The translations under genes were made by a program, and so were the position numbers. The notes below the pieces were generated by a model. It saw only the letters and a program-made list of their open reading frames with translations, made no database searches and was not told the origin of the DNA. 64,000 bases of DNA, from contig NZ_JASZYF010000002.1 in the NCBI RefSeq assembly GCF_030317115.1, forward strand, positions 248,001 to 312,000. The letters are read 5' to 3'. Origin of the DNA: Variovorax gracilis. GTDB taxonomy: Bacteria > Pseudomonadota > Gammaproteobacteria > Burkholderiales > Burkholderiaceae_C. This document shows positions 26,543 through 36,279 of the stretch, in pieces. The stretch's first letter is position 1. Each line of letters begins with the position of its first letter.

Positions 26543-28147
26543 CTAGCCCTTCGCCGCCTTGCGGCCGGCCGGACGCCCGTCCCACGTCTGCGGCGTCACG
26601 CCGCGCTCGCGCAGCTTGTACTTCTGCACCTTGCCGTTCTCCGTGCGCGGCAGATCGGCCAGCACGTCGATGTAGCGGGGCACAGCGAAGTACGGCAGGC
26701 GGGCTTCGCAGAACTGCGTGAGTTCTTCCGGGTCGATGCGACGATCGGGCCTCGCGACCAGCGCCGACATCACCTCGTCCTCCGCCAGTTCGGAGCGCAC
26801 CGGATAGACCGCGCAGGCAGCGACGCAGGGGTGGCTCAGCAGCACCTGCTCGACTTCGAATGAAGAGATGTTCTCGCCCCGACGCCGGATCGCATCCTTG
26901 ATACGGTCGACGAAGCGGAATGCCCCGTCGGCATCGCGCACCACGCGATCGCCGGTATGGAACCAAAGATTGCGCCAGGCTTCGACGGTCTTCCCCGGCA
27001 TGTTGAAGTAGCCGCTCGCGAAGGCATACGGCTCATCCGCGCGCAGCAGCAGTTCGCCAGCCTCTCCGGACGGTAGCTCGACATCGTCCTCGTCGGCCAC
27101 GCGCGCATCGAAACCGGGGCGCAGCCACCCCATCACGCCACCGCGTGGCGAGTCGGGCGCACTGGCGATGGCGAAGTTCGTCTCGGTCGAGCCGTAGCCT
27201 TCGAGCAGCCGCACCCCGGTGCGCTCCATGAAGGCCTGTCCGGCAGCCGCCGGCACGCCGGGGCCGAGGCCGGTGCGGACACGGTGATCGCGCTCGCCGG
27301 GCCCTTCCGGCTGCGCCAGGAGGATCGGCACCATCGCGCCAAGCAGGTAGACGACCGTCGCGCCGCTCGCGCGCATCGCCGGCCAGAATCCGGAAGCCGA
27401 GAAGCGCGACTCGAACACGACCTCGCATCCCGTGACCGCCGCCTGCGCGAAGGTGTTGAGCGCGTTGATATGGAAGAGCGGCAGCGTGGTGCACAGCACA
27501 TCGTCGGCGCCGACCCCGAGCACCTCCGCGCTGTTCACGCCCCACCAGAAATATTGCGCATGCGGGCAGATGACGCCCTTGGCCGGTCCGGTGGTGCCGG
27601 ACGTGTAGAGGATGGCGAGCGGATCGCCCGGCTGCACCGCTGCCGGCGGGATCGGCTCTGCACCGGCGGGATACGGCATGGAGCGCACGCCAGCGGGTGC
27701 CTGCCACGATGCCTCCTGCGCTTCGCCGACAACCCAGACCTCGCGCAGCTTCGTCTGGCCGAGATCGGCCGTCTGCAGCCGCTCAAGGAACTCGACATCG
27801 ACCACGAGCAGCCTGGCCTCGCTGTTGGCGAGGAAGTATTCGATCTGCGGCCCCATCGATGCGGTGTTGATCGGCACCACCGACGCACCGAGCCAACCCG
27901 CGCCGAAGAACACCTCCAGAAACTCGATGCGGTTGCCGCACATCACGGCTACCCGGTCGCCGCGCGCCACGCCGGCCTGCGCGAGCGCCGCAGCACGCTC
28001 GCCTGCCGCCTGTGCCGCATCCCCATGAGCCCAGGCGCGCCCCGCGATCCGAAGCAGCGGTCGCCTCGCGAACTGCGCCGCCTGGCGCTGCAGCATCGCG
28101 GGCAAGGTGCGCTGCGACGGCGGCAGCGCGCGCGCCTCAGTCGTCAT
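26543..28147 (-). CDS. AMP-forming acyl-CoA ligase (CaiC-like)
   Basis: ANL-superfamily ligase of 534 residues that would adenylate a carboxylic acid and transfer it to CoA. Motifs in order: [14 protein letters not shown] (P-loop), [12 protein letters not shown] (adenine site), WFHTGD, and the hinge/C-domain [19 protein letters not shown] with the final [10 protein letters not shown] lysine. It resembles the crotonobetaine/carnitine-CoA ligase group, as does the second ligase at 41742. Its start overlaps the end of the livF-like gene by 11 bp, so ligation is coupled to uptake. Substrate is probably an aromatic or indolic acid, by context only. Confidence 0.9.
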   Translation of the reverse strand: MTTEARALPPSQRTLPAMLQRQAAQFARRPLLRIAGRAWAHGDAAQAAGERAAALAQAGVARGDRVAVMCGNRIEFLEVFFGAGWLGASVVPINTASMGPQIEYFLANSEARLLVVDVEFLERLQTADLGQTKLREVWVVGEAQEASWQAPAGVRSMPYPAGAEPIPPAAVQPGDPLAILYTSGTTGPAKGVICPHAQYFWWGVNSAEVLGVGADDVLCTTLPLFHINALNTFAQAAVTGCEVVFESRFSASGFWPAMRASGATVVYLLGAMVPILLAQPEGPGERDHRVRTGLGPGVPAAAGQAFMERTGVRLLEGYGSTETNFAIASAPDSPRGGVMGWLRPGFDARVADEDDVELPSGEAGELLLRADEPYAFASGYFNMPGKTVEAWRNLWFHTGDRVVRDADGAFRFVDRIKDAIRRRGENISSFEVEQVLLSHPCVAACAVYPVRSELAEDEVMSALVARPDRRIDPEELTQFCEARLPYFAVPRYIDVLADLPRTENGKVQKYKLRERGVTPQTWDGRPAGRKAAKG

Positions 28148-28868
28148 CGTGAGTGCCTCCGCCGAGATAGGTCGCCTGCACGCGGGGATCGCTGGCGAGG
28201 TCCTGCGACGCGCCCGAAAGCGCGATCTCGCCCGTCTCCAGCACGTAGCCATGGTCCGAGGTTTCGAGCGCAGCGCGGGCGTTCTGCTCCACCAGCAGGA
28301 TCGACACTCCATCCTCGCGCAGCTTGCGCACGATGGTGAGGATGTCGCGCACGATCAGCGGCGCGAGGCCCAGGCTGGGCTCGTCGAGCATCAGCAGCCG
28401 GGGCGCCGACATCAGCGCACGGCCCACGGCGAGCATCTGGCGTTCGCCGCCCGAGAGCGTGTCGGCGCGCTGCGCACGGCGTTCGGCCAGGCGCGGGAAG
28501 CGGTCGTAGACGGACTGCAGGCGGCTCTTCAACGCATCGCTGCGCAGCCGCCGCGAGAAGGCGCCGAGCTGGAGGTTGTCGAGCACGCTCAGTTCACCGA
28601 AGAGTTCACGTTTCTCAGGCACGAGACACAGGCCGCGCTCCACCCGCGCCTCGACGTCGAGGCCGTGCAGATCCTCGCCCTCGAAGCGCAGGATGCCGTT
28701 GCACGGCAGCAGCCCCATCGCGGCGGCCAGCAGCGTGGTCTTGCCCGCGCCGTTGGGGCCGATCACGGAGATGATCTGGCCGTGCTCCAGGTTGAGTGTG
28801 ACACCGCGCACGGCATCCACTTGCCCGTACGACACATGCAGGTCTCCGATCTCCAGCATGGCGGTCAT
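28137..28868 (-). CDS. LivF-type ABC transporter ATP-binding protein
   Basis: ATPase of the branched-chain amino-acid (HAAT) ABC family, about 243 residues. Walker [11 protein letters not shown]-loop region [14 protein letters not shown], signature [15 protein letters not shown] and Walker [14 protein letters not shown] are all present. It pairs with the fused LivM-LivG protein and LivH encoded upstream. GGGGG TGA sequence from the intergenic repeat lies directly before the start and may serve as a ribosome site; a second Met at 28859 is also possible. It overlaps the CoA ligase gene. Confidence 0.93.
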   Translation of the reverse strand: MTAMLEIGDLHVSYGQVDAVRGVTLNLEHGQIISVIGPNGAGKTTLLAAAMGLLPCNGILRFEGEDLHGLDVEARVERGLCLVPEKRELFGELSVLDNLQLGAFSRRLRSDALKSRLQSVYDRFPRLAERRAQRADTLSGGERQMLAVGRALMSAPRLLMLDEPSLGLAPLIVRDILTIVRKLREDGVSILLVEQNARAALETSDHGYVLETGEIALSGASQDLASDPRVQATYLGGGTHDDD

Positions 28869-28948
28869 GGGTTCACCCCCAGGCTTGCCACTGCGTGTAC
28901 TGCGCCAACCCCCTCGAGGGGGCCCGCGCCTTCGGGCGGCCGGGCGGC
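28869..28948 (-). repeat. Intergenic structured repeat, copy 1 (abuts a start codon)
   Basis: A divergent copy of the island's interspersed element, in opposite orientation to the others. On the minus strand it reads a CCCCCTCGAGGGGG hairpin, then GGTTGGCG, ACGCAGTG and GCAAGCCTGGGGGTG, ending just before the livF-like start codon. The first stem-loop (GCCCG...CGGGC) differs in sequence from the other copies. Here the G-rich tail may contribute to translation initiation. Confidence 0.75.
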
Positions 28949-28950
28949 GC

Positions 28951-30735
28951 TCATACGACGCTCCCGAGGTACGCAGCCTGCACACGCTCGTCCGCACGCA
29001 CGGCCGACGGCACTCCTTCCACGAGCTTGGAGCCGAAGTTCATCACCACCAGCCGGTCCACCAGTTTCATCACGAAGTCCATGTCATGTTCGACGATGAG
29101 GATGGTCACGCCCTCCTCCCGCAGTTTGCGCAGCAGGTCGCCCAGCGCCATCTTTTCCTTGCGGCGCAACCCGGCGGCCGGTTCGTCCAGCACCAGCAGC
29201 ACCGGGTCGGCGGCGAGGGCGCGTGCGATCTCCAGGATGCGTTGCGTGCCGAGCGGCAGGCTGCCCGCCAATTCGTGGGCGCGGTCGCCGAGGCCGATGC
29301 GGTCGAGCTGCCGCTGCGCTTCCTGAAGGATCTGGCGCTCCTCGGTGCGGTCCAGCCGCAGCCCGGCCTTGAGCACGCCCGTCGCGGTCCGCGAATGCGC
29401 GCCGAGCGCGACGTTGTCGAGCAGGCTCATGTGCGGTCGCAGCTTCACGTGCTGGAAGGTGCGCGCCAGACCGAGCCGTGCAACCTTGCGCTGCGGCATC
29501 CCGGCAATGTCCTGACCCAGAAAGCGTACTTGCCCGGCCGTCATCGGCAGCGTGCAGGTCAGCAGGTTGAACATGGTCGACTTGCCGGCGCCGTTCGGGC
29601 CGATCAGCCCGACGATCTCGCCAGCCTTCACATCGAAGCTCACGTCGTTGACCGCCACCAGCCCGCCGAAGCGCTTGACGGCCCCCGTCACCGACAGGAT
29701 CGGCGATCCGCGGTCCGGCAGCGTGCGGTGCGGCAGCGGCTCCACCGGCACCGAAGGCTCACGCGACAGCGGTGCGGCGAAGCGGCCTCGCGTCCAGCGC
29801 CGCACGAAGCCCATCAGCCCGCCGCGCGCGAAGTGCAGCAGCAGGATGAAGAGCGTCGCGAAGGCCACGGCTTCGAGCTGGCCGGCGCGTTGCGTCAGCA
29901 TGGGTAGCACGTCCTGCAGTCCGTTCTTCAGGATCAGTACCAGGGCAGAACCGACCAGCGCGCCCGCAAGCTGCCCGAGTCCGCCGGCCACCGCCATCAG
30001 CAGATACTCGATGCTGGCCCGCACGTCGAAGGGCGACGGGCTGACGAAGCGATTCATGTGCGCATAGAGCCAGCCCGCGAGACCGGCGAACAGCGCGGCC
30101 GTGACGAAGAGCGAAAGCCGCACGCGGTAGGCGTCCTCGCCCACGCTGGCGAGCAGCGTCGCGCCGCCCCGCAAGCTGCGGATGGCGCGGCCCGGTCGCG
30201 ATTCGAGCAGGTTGCGGCTGAACAGGAAGGCCAGCCCGACCAGCGCCCAGATCAGGTAGTAGATGGCGCGTGGGTCCGCCAACGACCAGCCGCCGATCCT
30301 GAGGGCCGGGATGTTCGACAGACCCGTGTGACGTCCCAGCGCATCGACGTTGCCGAACAGCATCGCGATCGACAGCCCCCACGCGATCGTGCTGAGCGGC
30401 AGGAAGTGCCCGCCCAGGCGCAAGGTGAGCATGCCGATGGCGAGCGCCGACAGCCCGGTCAGCAGCAAGGCGAACGGCAGCCCGATCCAGGGCGAGAAGC
30501 CTTGCGCGGTGGTGAGCCAGGCCGTCGCGTACGCCGCGATTCCGACGAAGGCCGCCTGCCCGAAGGAGGTGGCGCCGCCGATGCCCGTGAGCAACACCAG
30601 TCCGAGCGCGACGAGTGCGCCGATGCCGATGTCGTTCAGTAGCGAGACGGTGAAGTTGCCGGCCAGTGCGGGCGCGATGGCGAGCGCCACCACGACGAGG
30701 CCGATCCAGAGCTTGCGTTGGACGAGCGGGCTCAT
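28951..30735 (-). CDS. LivM-LivG fusion: ABC permease plus ATP-binding domain
   Basis: Two transporter subunits in one 594-residue protein. Residues 1 to about 320 are a LivM-type permease with about nine hydrophobic helices and the [15 protein letters not shown] loop; the remainder is a LivG-type ATPase with Walker [10 protein letters not shown], Walker [16 protein letters not shown] and the H-loop IVEHDMDFV, while the signature is the variant LPLGTQR. Such fusions are known in this transporter family. GGAGGT lies 7 bases before the start at 30735; an upstream ATG at 30801 that overlaps the LivH stop in ATGA would add 22 residues without a membrane segment and is less likely. Confidence 0.93.
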   Translation of the reverse strand: MSPLVQRKLWIGLVVVALAIAPALAGNFTVSLLNDIGIGALVALGLVLLTGIGGATSFGQAAFVGIAAYATAWLTTAQGFSPWIGLPFALLLTGLSALAIGMLTLRLGGHFLPLSTIAWGLSIAMLFGNVDALGRHTGLSNIPALRIGGWSLADPRAIYYLIWALVGLAFLFSRNLLESRPGRAIRSLRGGATLLASVGEDAYRVRLSLFVTAALFAGLAGWLYAHMNRFVSPSPFDVRASIEYLLMAVAGGLGQLAGALVGSALVLILKNGLQDVLPMLTQRAGQLEAVAFATLFILLLHFARGGLMGFVRRWTRGRFAAPLSREPSVPVEPLPHRTLPDRGSPILSVTGAVKRFGGLVAVNDVSFDVKAGEIVGLIGPNGAGKSTMFNLLTCTLPMTAGQVRFLGQDIAGMPQRKVARLGLARTFQHVKLRPHMSLLDNVALGAHSRTATGVLKAGLRLDRTEERQILQEAQRQLDRIGLGDRAHELAGSLPLGTQRILEIARALAADPVLLVLDEPAAGLRRKEKMALGDLLRKLREEGVTILIVEHDMDFVMKLVDRLVVMNFGSKLVEGVPSAVRADERVQAAYLGSVV

Positions 30736-30797
30736 TGAGTAACCTCCGTGCTTCTGCACTGCGGTGCGAGCTTGCTTGGAGCGGTCCGGCGCGGCGC

Positions 30798-31853
30798 TCA
30801 TTGGTCCACCTCGTCTTCTTCCTCTTCGGAATGCACGCTGAGGAAGGACCTCAGCATCAGCACCGGTATCAGCAGACTGAACACGATCACATCTTTCAGC
30901 GCGCCGCTCCAGAACGACGCAAAACTTTCGACCACGCCCACTGCGAGGGCGCCGACGGCTGTCATCGGATAGCTCACGAGCCCGCCGATGATCGCGGCGA
31001 CGAAGGCCTTCAGGCCGATGATGAAGCCGGAGTCGTAGTACATGGTGGTCACGGGCGCGATCAGCACGCCGATCAGCCCGGCCAGCAGGGATGCGCTGCC
31101 GTAGGCCAGCAAGGCGGTGCGTGCCGGCCGGATGCCGACCAGCCGCGCACCCACGCGGTTGACGGCGGTCGCGCGCAAGGCCTTGCCGGCCACCGTGCGT
31201 TCGAACACCAGGAAGAAGAGACCGCTCAGCACGATCGCGGCGCCGACCATCAGCACGACCTGCCCGCTGACCGAGAAGCCGTCACCGAGCGGAATGGTTC
31301 CGCTCGCAAGCGGTGCAGTGCGCGAGCCTTCCGGCCCGAAGAACAGCAGGCCCAGGCCTGACAGCAGGAAGTGCAGCGCCAGCGACACGATCAGCAAGAC
31401 CAGTACCGACGCATCCGCGATCGGCTGGAACACGACGCGCGCCAGCAGCGGCGCGATGGGCACCACGAGCAGCACCGAGACCGCGATCTGCACCGCCGCC
31501 GGCATGCCGGGCCGGGCGGCGGCCCAGGCGAGGACGCATGGCAGCAGCGGCAGCACGCCCCAGGCCAGGATCGCCTTGGGCACCTTCTTCGCCTCGCCGC
31601 GCCGCAGCAGGCTGCCGACCTCGGTCATCGTCGCCAGCGCAGCCAGCACCATCACCAGCCCGATGGTGGGCGGAAGACGGCCGGTCTCGAAGGCGGCCAG
31701 CGTCAGCGCAGCAAACGCCGCGATGTCGCCAAAGGGCACGAACACCACCCGCGTGACGGAAAAGATCAGCACCAGTCCCAGCCCGGCGAGCAGATAGACC
31801 GCCCCATTGGCGAGCCCGTCGATGCCCAGAATGAGCGCCACGTCCCATGTCAT
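30798..31853 (-). CDS. LivH-type ABC transporter permease
   Basis: Inner-membrane permease of 351 residues with about eight to ten hydrophobic helices and the family segments NGAVYLLAGLGLVLIFSVT at the N terminus and the cytoplasmic coupling loop RATAVNRVGARLVGI near residue 230. It ends with an acidic tail (SEEEEDEVDQ), which is unusual. With the LivM-LivG fusion and LivF it forms one complete importer for which three binding-protein genes exist nearby. Family members transport branched-chain amino acids, amides or aromatic acids; here an indolic or aromatic acid is likely from context. Confidence 0.92.
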   Translation of the reverse strand: MTWDVALILGIDGLANGAVYLLAGLGLVLIFSVTRVVFVPFGDIAAFAALTLAAFETGRLPPTIGLVMVLAALATMTEVGSLLRRGEAKKVPKAILAWGVLPLLPCVLAWAAARPGMPAAVQIAVSVLLVVPIAPLLARVVFQPIADASVLVLLIVSLALHFLLSGLGLLFFGPEGSRTAPLASGTIPLGDGFSVSGQVVLMVGAAIVLSGLFFLVFERTVAGKALRATAVNRVGARLVGIRPARTALLAYGSASLLAGLIGVLIAPVTTMYYDSGFIIGLKAFVAAIIGGLVSYPMTAVGALAVGVVESFASFWSGALKDVIVFSLLIPVLMLRSFLSVHSEEEEDEVDQ

Positions 31854-31909
31854 TGAAAAAATCCTCTGGGGTTATGGAAAGGCGCGTTCGAAGCGCTGCA
31901 GGTGCTGGG

Positions 31910-31998
31910 ATGCCGCGGAACCGGCCTCGCCGGGCCGCAGGCATCGCCCCCTCGAAGGGGGTTGGCGGCCACACGCAGTGGGCAAGCCTGGGGGTGGG
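31910..31998 (+). repeat. Intergenic structured repeat, copy 2 (abuts stop codon)
   Basis: Stem-loop 1 is ATGCC-GCGG...CCGC-A-GGCAT with inner CCGGC/GCCGG; stem-loop 2 is CCCCCTCGAAGGGGG; the tail GTGGGCAAGCCTGGGGGTG ends 3 bases from the stop codon of the binding-protein gene at 31999. The outer pairs ATGCC/GGCAT differ from other copies but remain complementary. It lies in the gap between that gene and the livH-like gene. Confidence 0.85.
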
Positions 31999-33156
31999 TC
32001 ATTGCGCGAGTTTCCATTGGCCGTTTTCCAGCTTGACGATCACGCGTGCGCGCTCGTCCACGCCGTAGAGGTTGCCCGGCTTGAAGTTGTAGACGCCATG
32101 CGTGCCGACGACTTCCTTGGTGCTCGCGATCGCATCGCGCAGCGAGAGCCTGAACTCGGGCGTGCCCGGCTCACCCTTGGCGCGCGCGGCAGCATCGGTG
32201 AAGACGAGCCAGCCGTCAAAGGAATAGGCCGAGAAGGCATCGCTGGTCGGCGCGTTGTTCACCTTCTGGAACACCGAGCGGAAGTCCATCGCGATCTTCT
32301 TGGTCGGGTACTCGGCAGGCAGTTGCTCGGCCACGATCACCGGGCCGGTCGGCATCAGCGCCCCCTGGCCCGAGGCACCCACCACGCGCACGAAGTCGGG
32401 GTTGATGAGGCCGTGCTGTCCGTACACAGGGCCCTTGAAGCCACGCTCGGTCAGCGCGAGGAAAGGCAGCGCGCCCGGGGTGCCGGCGCCGCCGGTCATC
32501 ACCGCGTCGGGCTTCATCGCCACCAGCTTCAGCACCTGGCCGGTGACGGAGGCATCGGCGCGCGCATAGCGCTCGTTGCCCAACACCTTGATGCCCGCTT
32601 CGGGGGCTGACTTCATCAGCGCGTTGTAGACCAGGTCGCCCCACGCATCGGAGAAGCCGATGTAGCCGACGGTCTTGATGCCGTCCTTCTTCATGCGCTG
32701 GACCACCGCGTCGATCATGAGCTGCGTCGGCTGCGCGACGGTGAACACCCATGCGTTCTCGGCGGGGTCGAGCTGGATCGGGGTAAGGCCGATCATCGGC
32801 ACCTTCGCATCGCGGCCGACCTGCGCCATCGCGATCGCCGCAGGCACGCCAGAGGTGCCCATCAGGATGTCGACCTTGTCCTCTTCGACCAGCTTGCGCG
32901 CATTGCGGCCGGCCGTGGTCGGGTCGGAGCCGTCGTCCAGCACGATGAGCTGGATCTTGCGGCCATTGACTTCGGGCTTGTACGCGAGGGCTGCCTGCAT
33001 GCCCTTGGCGTACGGCACGCCGAGCGAGGAGTTGGGGCCGGAGAGCGAAACGCTCAGACCGACTTTGAGATCGGCCGCGAACGCGCTCATCGCGAAGCCG
33101 GCACCCAGTGCGGCGGCCAACGCGGTGCGCGTCAAGGTCTGCATCAAGCTCTTCAT
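31999..33156 (-). CDS. LivK-type substrate-binding protein 1
   Basis: Periplasmic binding protein of 385 residues for the neighbouring Liv-type importer. Signal peptide MKSLMQTLTRTALAAALGAG...AFAADL, then the mature start LKVGLSVSLSGPNSSLGVPY typical of HAAT-family receptors. Segments NARKLVEEDKVDILMGTSGV and YGQHGLINPDFVRV recur almost unchanged in the two paralogues at 35019 and 36280. AGGAG lies 8 bases before the start. It is between the Rieske pair at 33198-34990 and the permease genes, with a structured repeat after its stop. Confidence 0.93.
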   Translation of the reverse strand: MKSLMQTLTRTALAAALGAGFAMSAFAADLKVGLSVSLSGPNSSLGVPYAKGMQAALAYKPEVNGRKIQLIVLDDGSDPTTAGRNARKLVEEDKVDILMGTSGVPAAIAMAQVGRDAKVPMIGLTPIQLDPAENAWVFTVAQPTQLMIDAVVQRMKKDGIKTVGYIGFSDAWGDLVYNALMKSAPEAGIKVLGNERYARADASVTGQVLKLVAMKPDAVMTGGAGTPGALPFLALTERGFKGPVYGQHGLINPDFVRVVGASGQGALMPTGPVIVAEQLPAEYPTKKIAMDFRSVFQKVNNAPTSDAFSAYSFDGWLVFTDAAARAKGEPGTPEFRLSLRDAIASTKEVVGTHGVYNFKPGNLYGVDERARVIVKLENGQWKLAQ

Positions 33157-33197
33157 GTCGTGACTCCTGGTGGGGGTGGAATGGTTGAGCAGCTCGC

Positions 33198-33665
33198 TCA
33201 GATGAACAACTGAATGGCCGGCAATGCGCGTCCGGCGTTGAGAAGGTCGACGCGCTTCTGGCGGATGGCCCAGCCGCCGGGCGTACGCACGAGCCGATGG
33301 CGGCAGGTGCCGGCGAGCAGGATCTGATCGTCCCCTCGTGCCTCGACGTAGATGAAAGGCGTGCGCAGTGTCAGTTCGCCGGTGGCCTCGTCCTCGTGCT
33401 CGATGGCGGAACGCTGCAGCACGTGCTGGCAATGGCTCGCGGGATGTTGCGAGTGCGCGCGCGGATTCTTCAATCGGTCGACGCGCAACTGCAGCAGCAG
33501 CCGGTCTTCGTAAGCCAGGGAGTTGTGGGAGTACGGGTCCGCCTGGGCCGCACCCAGCAGCGGCACCCAGTAGTGGCCGTCTTCGGTGAACAGCGCCAGC
33601 CAGTCGTCGAAACGGCCCGCGTCGAGCAGCGCCGCCTCGGCGGCGATGAAGTCTTCCGGCTGCAT
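33198..33665 (-). CDS. Rieske dioxygenase small (beta) subunit, second pair
   Basis: Small subunit of an aromatic-ring-hydroxylating oxygenase, 155 residues, with an NTF2-like fold. Recognisable are the opening helix EDFIAAEAALLDAGRFDDWLA, DGHYWVPLLG, the RLLLQLRVDRLK region and the terminal RVDLLNAGRALPAIQLFI. The subunit is mainly structural in the alpha3beta3 enzyme. Its ATG overlaps the TGA of the large-subunit gene by one base, so the two are made together. It resembles the product of 43372-43854, with the same LPA-QLFI end. Confidence 0.92.
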   Translation of the reverse strand: MQPEDFIAAEAALLDAGRFDDWLALFTEDGHYWVPLLGAAQADPYSHNSLAYEDRLLLQLRVDRLKNPRAHSQHPASHCQHVLQRSAIEHEDEATGELTLRTPFIYVEARGDDQILLAGTCRHRLVRTPGGWAIRQKRVDLLNAGRALPAIQLFI

Positions 33666-34990
33666 CACGCCGCCGTCTCCATGCCGGCCGTCATGAACTT
33701 CGCCCACGCACGGAACTGGTTGCGCATCAACAGCTCGTTGGTGCCATTGGTCGTGATCGAGGCCTGCGTGAGCTCGGCCGGATCGAAATTGCGATGCAGG
33801 CTCACCCATTCGTTGCCTTCGGCGCGCAGACCCTGCTGCATGCTCTCGAAGAGATGCACGTCGTCGTGGGCAACCACCGACATCGGCGAGAAGACGAGCC
33901 GGTTGTAGTTCATCGCACGCTCGAAAAGCAGATCGGGCGCACCGGCGGCGCGGAAGCTCCAGGCCTCGATCATCGTGCGATTGGCCGCCAACGGGCGGAT
34001 GACTCGGATTGCCTGCGGCGAGCCTTTCACCGACAGGCTGGGAAAGAAGACGGAATTCTGCGGCGAGCGCTGCAGGATCTCCGCAGCGCGCTCGGCACCG
34101 TGCGCGGCGCGCATGGCTTCCTCGTACTCGGGCAACTGCGCGTAGTTCGAATGGATACTGAAGTTCACGCCGAGCACGCTGTGGCCATTGGCGAAGACGC
34201 GGCCGCCCATCTTGTCGAAGAAGTCGTAGCCGGAACCGAAGGGCAGGATCTGTTCCATCGCCATCGGTTTGGGCGCATCGGGCGCCTGCCCCTGCCACAG
34301 GGCATCGGCCGCCTGCGTGGCGGACTCGTGCGTCGACATCGGATGCACCGTGTCGTTGATGTTCTCGAGGTACATCTTCCAGTTGCAGTGGATGATGTTG
34401 CGCATCACGCCGCCGCCGACCGTCAGACGGCCTTCGGGCGAGCGGTCGACCATGTTGTCGATGGCATGCAGCACCTCGCCGAAGTAGCTCTCGAATTCCG
34501 GGCCTTCATCGGAGAGGCGCGCGAAGACGAAATCCCGGTAGACGTGGACGTGCCTGATCGCGGTGAGCCCCTGCCCCGATTCGCATTCCTTCAGCCGCGT
34601 GCCCTCGTACCCGCTCTTGAGCGGAATGGCGAGCGGCGCGCCGTCGAGCTTGTAGGTCCAGGCGTGGTACGGGCAACGGAAGAACTTGCCCGTGTTGCCA
34701 CACTCGTCGGTGACCAGCCGGCTGCCCTTGTGCGCGCAGCGGTTGTAGAACACGCGGATTGCGCCGTCGGGCTGGCGGACCATCATGACCGGGCGGCCCG
34801 CGAGGTCGAGCGACCAGTAGTCGCCGGCGTTGGGCACCTGGCTCGCGTGGCCGACGTAGAGCCAGGTGTTGGCAAAGAACTGCGCCTGTTCGAGCGCGAA
34901 GAGTTCTTCGTTCAGGTACACGTCGCGATGAACGCGGTCGTCCTGCACCAGCGCTCGAATCGCGTCAGGACGGTTGCGGTAGGTGTTCAT
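33665..34990 (-). CDS. Rieske dioxygenase large (alpha) subunit, second pair
   Basis: Catalytic subunit of a Rieske non-heme iron oxygenase, 441 residues. The [2Fe-2S] ligands are Cys85, His87 (NRCAHKGSR) and Cys106, His109 (CPYHAW). The mononuclear iron site is Asp213, His216 and His221 in ENINDTVHPMSTHES. The first 220 residues align without gaps to the enzyme at 43996-45309, so the two arose by duplication. No second reductase gene lies beside this pair, so it would share the reductase at 45324. Product and substrate are unknown; it may extend the range of indolic or aromatic acids handled. Confidence 0.93.
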   Translation of the reverse strand: MNTYRNRPDAIRALVQDDRVHRDVYLNEELFALEQAQFFANTWLYVGHASQVPNAGDYWSLDLAGRPVMMVRQPDGAIRVFYNRCAHKGSRLVTDECGNTGKFFRCPYHAWTYKLDGAPLAIPLKSGYEGTRLKECESGQGLTAIRHVHVYRDFVFARLSDEGPEFESYFGEVLHAIDNMVDRSPEGRLTVGGGVMRNIIHCNWKMYLENINDTVHPMSTHESATQAADALWQGQAPDAPKPMAMEQILPFGSGYDFFDKMGGRVFANGHSVLGVNFSIHSNYAQLPEYEEAMRAAHGAERAAEILQRSPQNSVFFPSLSVKGSPQAIRVIRPLAANRTMIEAWSFRAAGAPDLLFERAMNYNRLVFSPMSVVAHDDVHLFESMQQGLRAEGNEWVSLHRNFDPAELTQASITTNGTNELLMRNQFRAWAKFMTAGMETAA

Positions 34991-35018
34991 CGCGGCGCTG
35001 CCTGAAGCTGGGTCGACG

Positions 35019-36164
35019 TCAGGGCACCAGCTTCCACTGGCCCTTTTCGCTGCGCACGATGACGACGGCGCGCTGATCGGAACCGTAGCGGTTGTCGGGC
35101 TTGAAGTTGTAGATGCCGTGCGTGCCGGTCAACTCCTTCGTGCTGACGATCGCGTCGCGCAGCGCCGTGCGGTACTGCGGCGTGCCGGGCTCGCCCTTGA
35201 CGCGCGAAGCCGCATCGGCGAGCAGCAGGTAGGCGTCGTAGGTGTAGGAGGAGAAGGCATCGGTCGGCACGGAGCCGTTGACCTTCTTGTACGCATCGCG
35301 GAAGCCCATCGACACCTTCTTGATCGGGTTGCTGTCGGGCAACTGGTCGGCCACCAGCACGGGGCCGCTCGGCACCTGCAGGCCTTCGATGGACGCTCCG
35401 CCGACGCGCACGAAGTCTGCGTTGATAAGGCCGTGCGTGCCGTAGATCTGGCCCTTGTAGCCACGGTCGGCGAGCGCGAGATAGGGCAGCGCGCCCGGCG
35501 TTCCGGAGTTGCCTGCGAACACCGCATCGGGTCGGGCCGAGATGATCTTCAGCACCTGGCCGGCGACGGAAGAATCGCTGCGCGCGTAGCGCTCGTTCGC
35601 GACCACCTTGATGCCTGCGGCCTCGGCGCTCTTCACCAGCGAGTCGTACGCCAGGTCGCCCAGCGCGTCGGAGAAGCCGATGAAAGCAACCGTCTTGACG
35701 CCGGACTTCTTCATGCGCTCGACGACGGCCGCAACCATCAGCGGGAAAGGTTGCGACACAGTGACGGTCCACGCGCCCTCGGGGCCGGGGATGGTGACGG
35801 GCGTGGGCGAGATCAGCGGCGTGTTCAGCTCGCGCGCCACTGCTGCGATGGCCATCGCACCGGGCACGCCCGAAGTTCCGATGAGCACGTCGACCTTGTC
35901 CTCGACCACGAGCTTGCGCGCATTGCGCCCGGCCGTGGTGGGGTCCGACGCATCGTCGAGCACGATCAGCTCGACCTTGTGTCCCGCAAGCGCGGGATGC
36001 TCGGCGATGGCGGCCCGGATGCCCTTCTCATAGGGAATGCCGAGCGCAGAGACCGGACCCGAAAGCGAGCTGATGAAGCCGACTTTCAGGTCGGCCGCCG
36101 TGGCGTGGGCGGCAGCGAGAGCGACGGCCGTGAGGCCGATGAGTTGAGCGATGGTTCGAATCAT
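35019..36164 (-). CDS. LivK-type substrate-binding protein 2
   Basis: Second of three paralogous periplasmic receptors, 381 residues. Signal MIRTIAQLIGLTAVALAAAHATAADL, mature start LKVGFISSLSGPVSALGIPY. It shares SKSGVKTVAFIGFSDALGDL, NERYARSDSSVAGQVLKI and NADFVRVGG with the neighbours. Co-directional with the Rieske large subunit 28 bp downstream and preceded by a structured repeat, so uptake and ring oxidation are encoded in one unit. Specificity differences among the three cannot be read by eye. Confidence 0.93.
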   Translation of the reverse strand: MIRTIAQLIGLTAVALAAAHATAADLKVGFISSLSGPVSALGIPYEKGIRAAIAEHPALAGHKVELIVLDDASDPTTAGRNARKLVVEDKVDVLIGTSGVPGAMAIAAVARELNTPLISPTPVTIPGPEGAWTVTVSQPFPLMVAAVVERMKKSGVKTVAFIGFSDALGDLAYDSLVKSAEAAGIKVVANERYARSDSSVAGQVLKIISARPDAVFAGNSGTPGALPYLALADRGYKGQIYGTHGLINADFVRVGGASIEGLQVPSGPVLVADQLPDSNPIKKVSMGFRDAYKKVNGSVPTDAFSSYTYDAYLLLADAASRVKGEPGTPQYRTALRDAIVSTKELTGTHGIYNFKPDNRYGSDQRAVVIVRSEKGQWKLVP

Positions 36165-36190
36165 CTGAGGCTTTCAAAAGGGTTTCAGGA

Positions 36191-36279
36191 GTACCGCGGA
36201 ACCGGCTTTGCCTGGCCGCAGGTACTGCCCCCTGCAAGGGGGTGGGCGGCCACACGAAGTGGGCAAGCCCGGGGGTGTT
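36191..36279 (+). repeat. Intergenic structured repeat, copy 3 (abuts stop codon)
   Basis: GTACC-GCGG...CCGC-A-GGTAC forms stem-loop 1, CCCCCTGCAAGGGGG stem-loop 2, then GGGCGGCCACACGAAGTGGG and AAGCCCGGGGGTG ending 3 bases from the stop of the gene at 36280. The outer pair GTACC/GGTAC replaces ATGCC/GGCAT of copy 2, a compensatory change. Confidence 0.87.

Noticed and set aside
30736..30801. Extended start of the LivM-LivG fusion at 30801 (ATGA overlap with LivH)
   Set aside because: The extra 22 residues are polar and unlike the family, while GGAGGT is correctly placed before 30735; kept only as an alternative.
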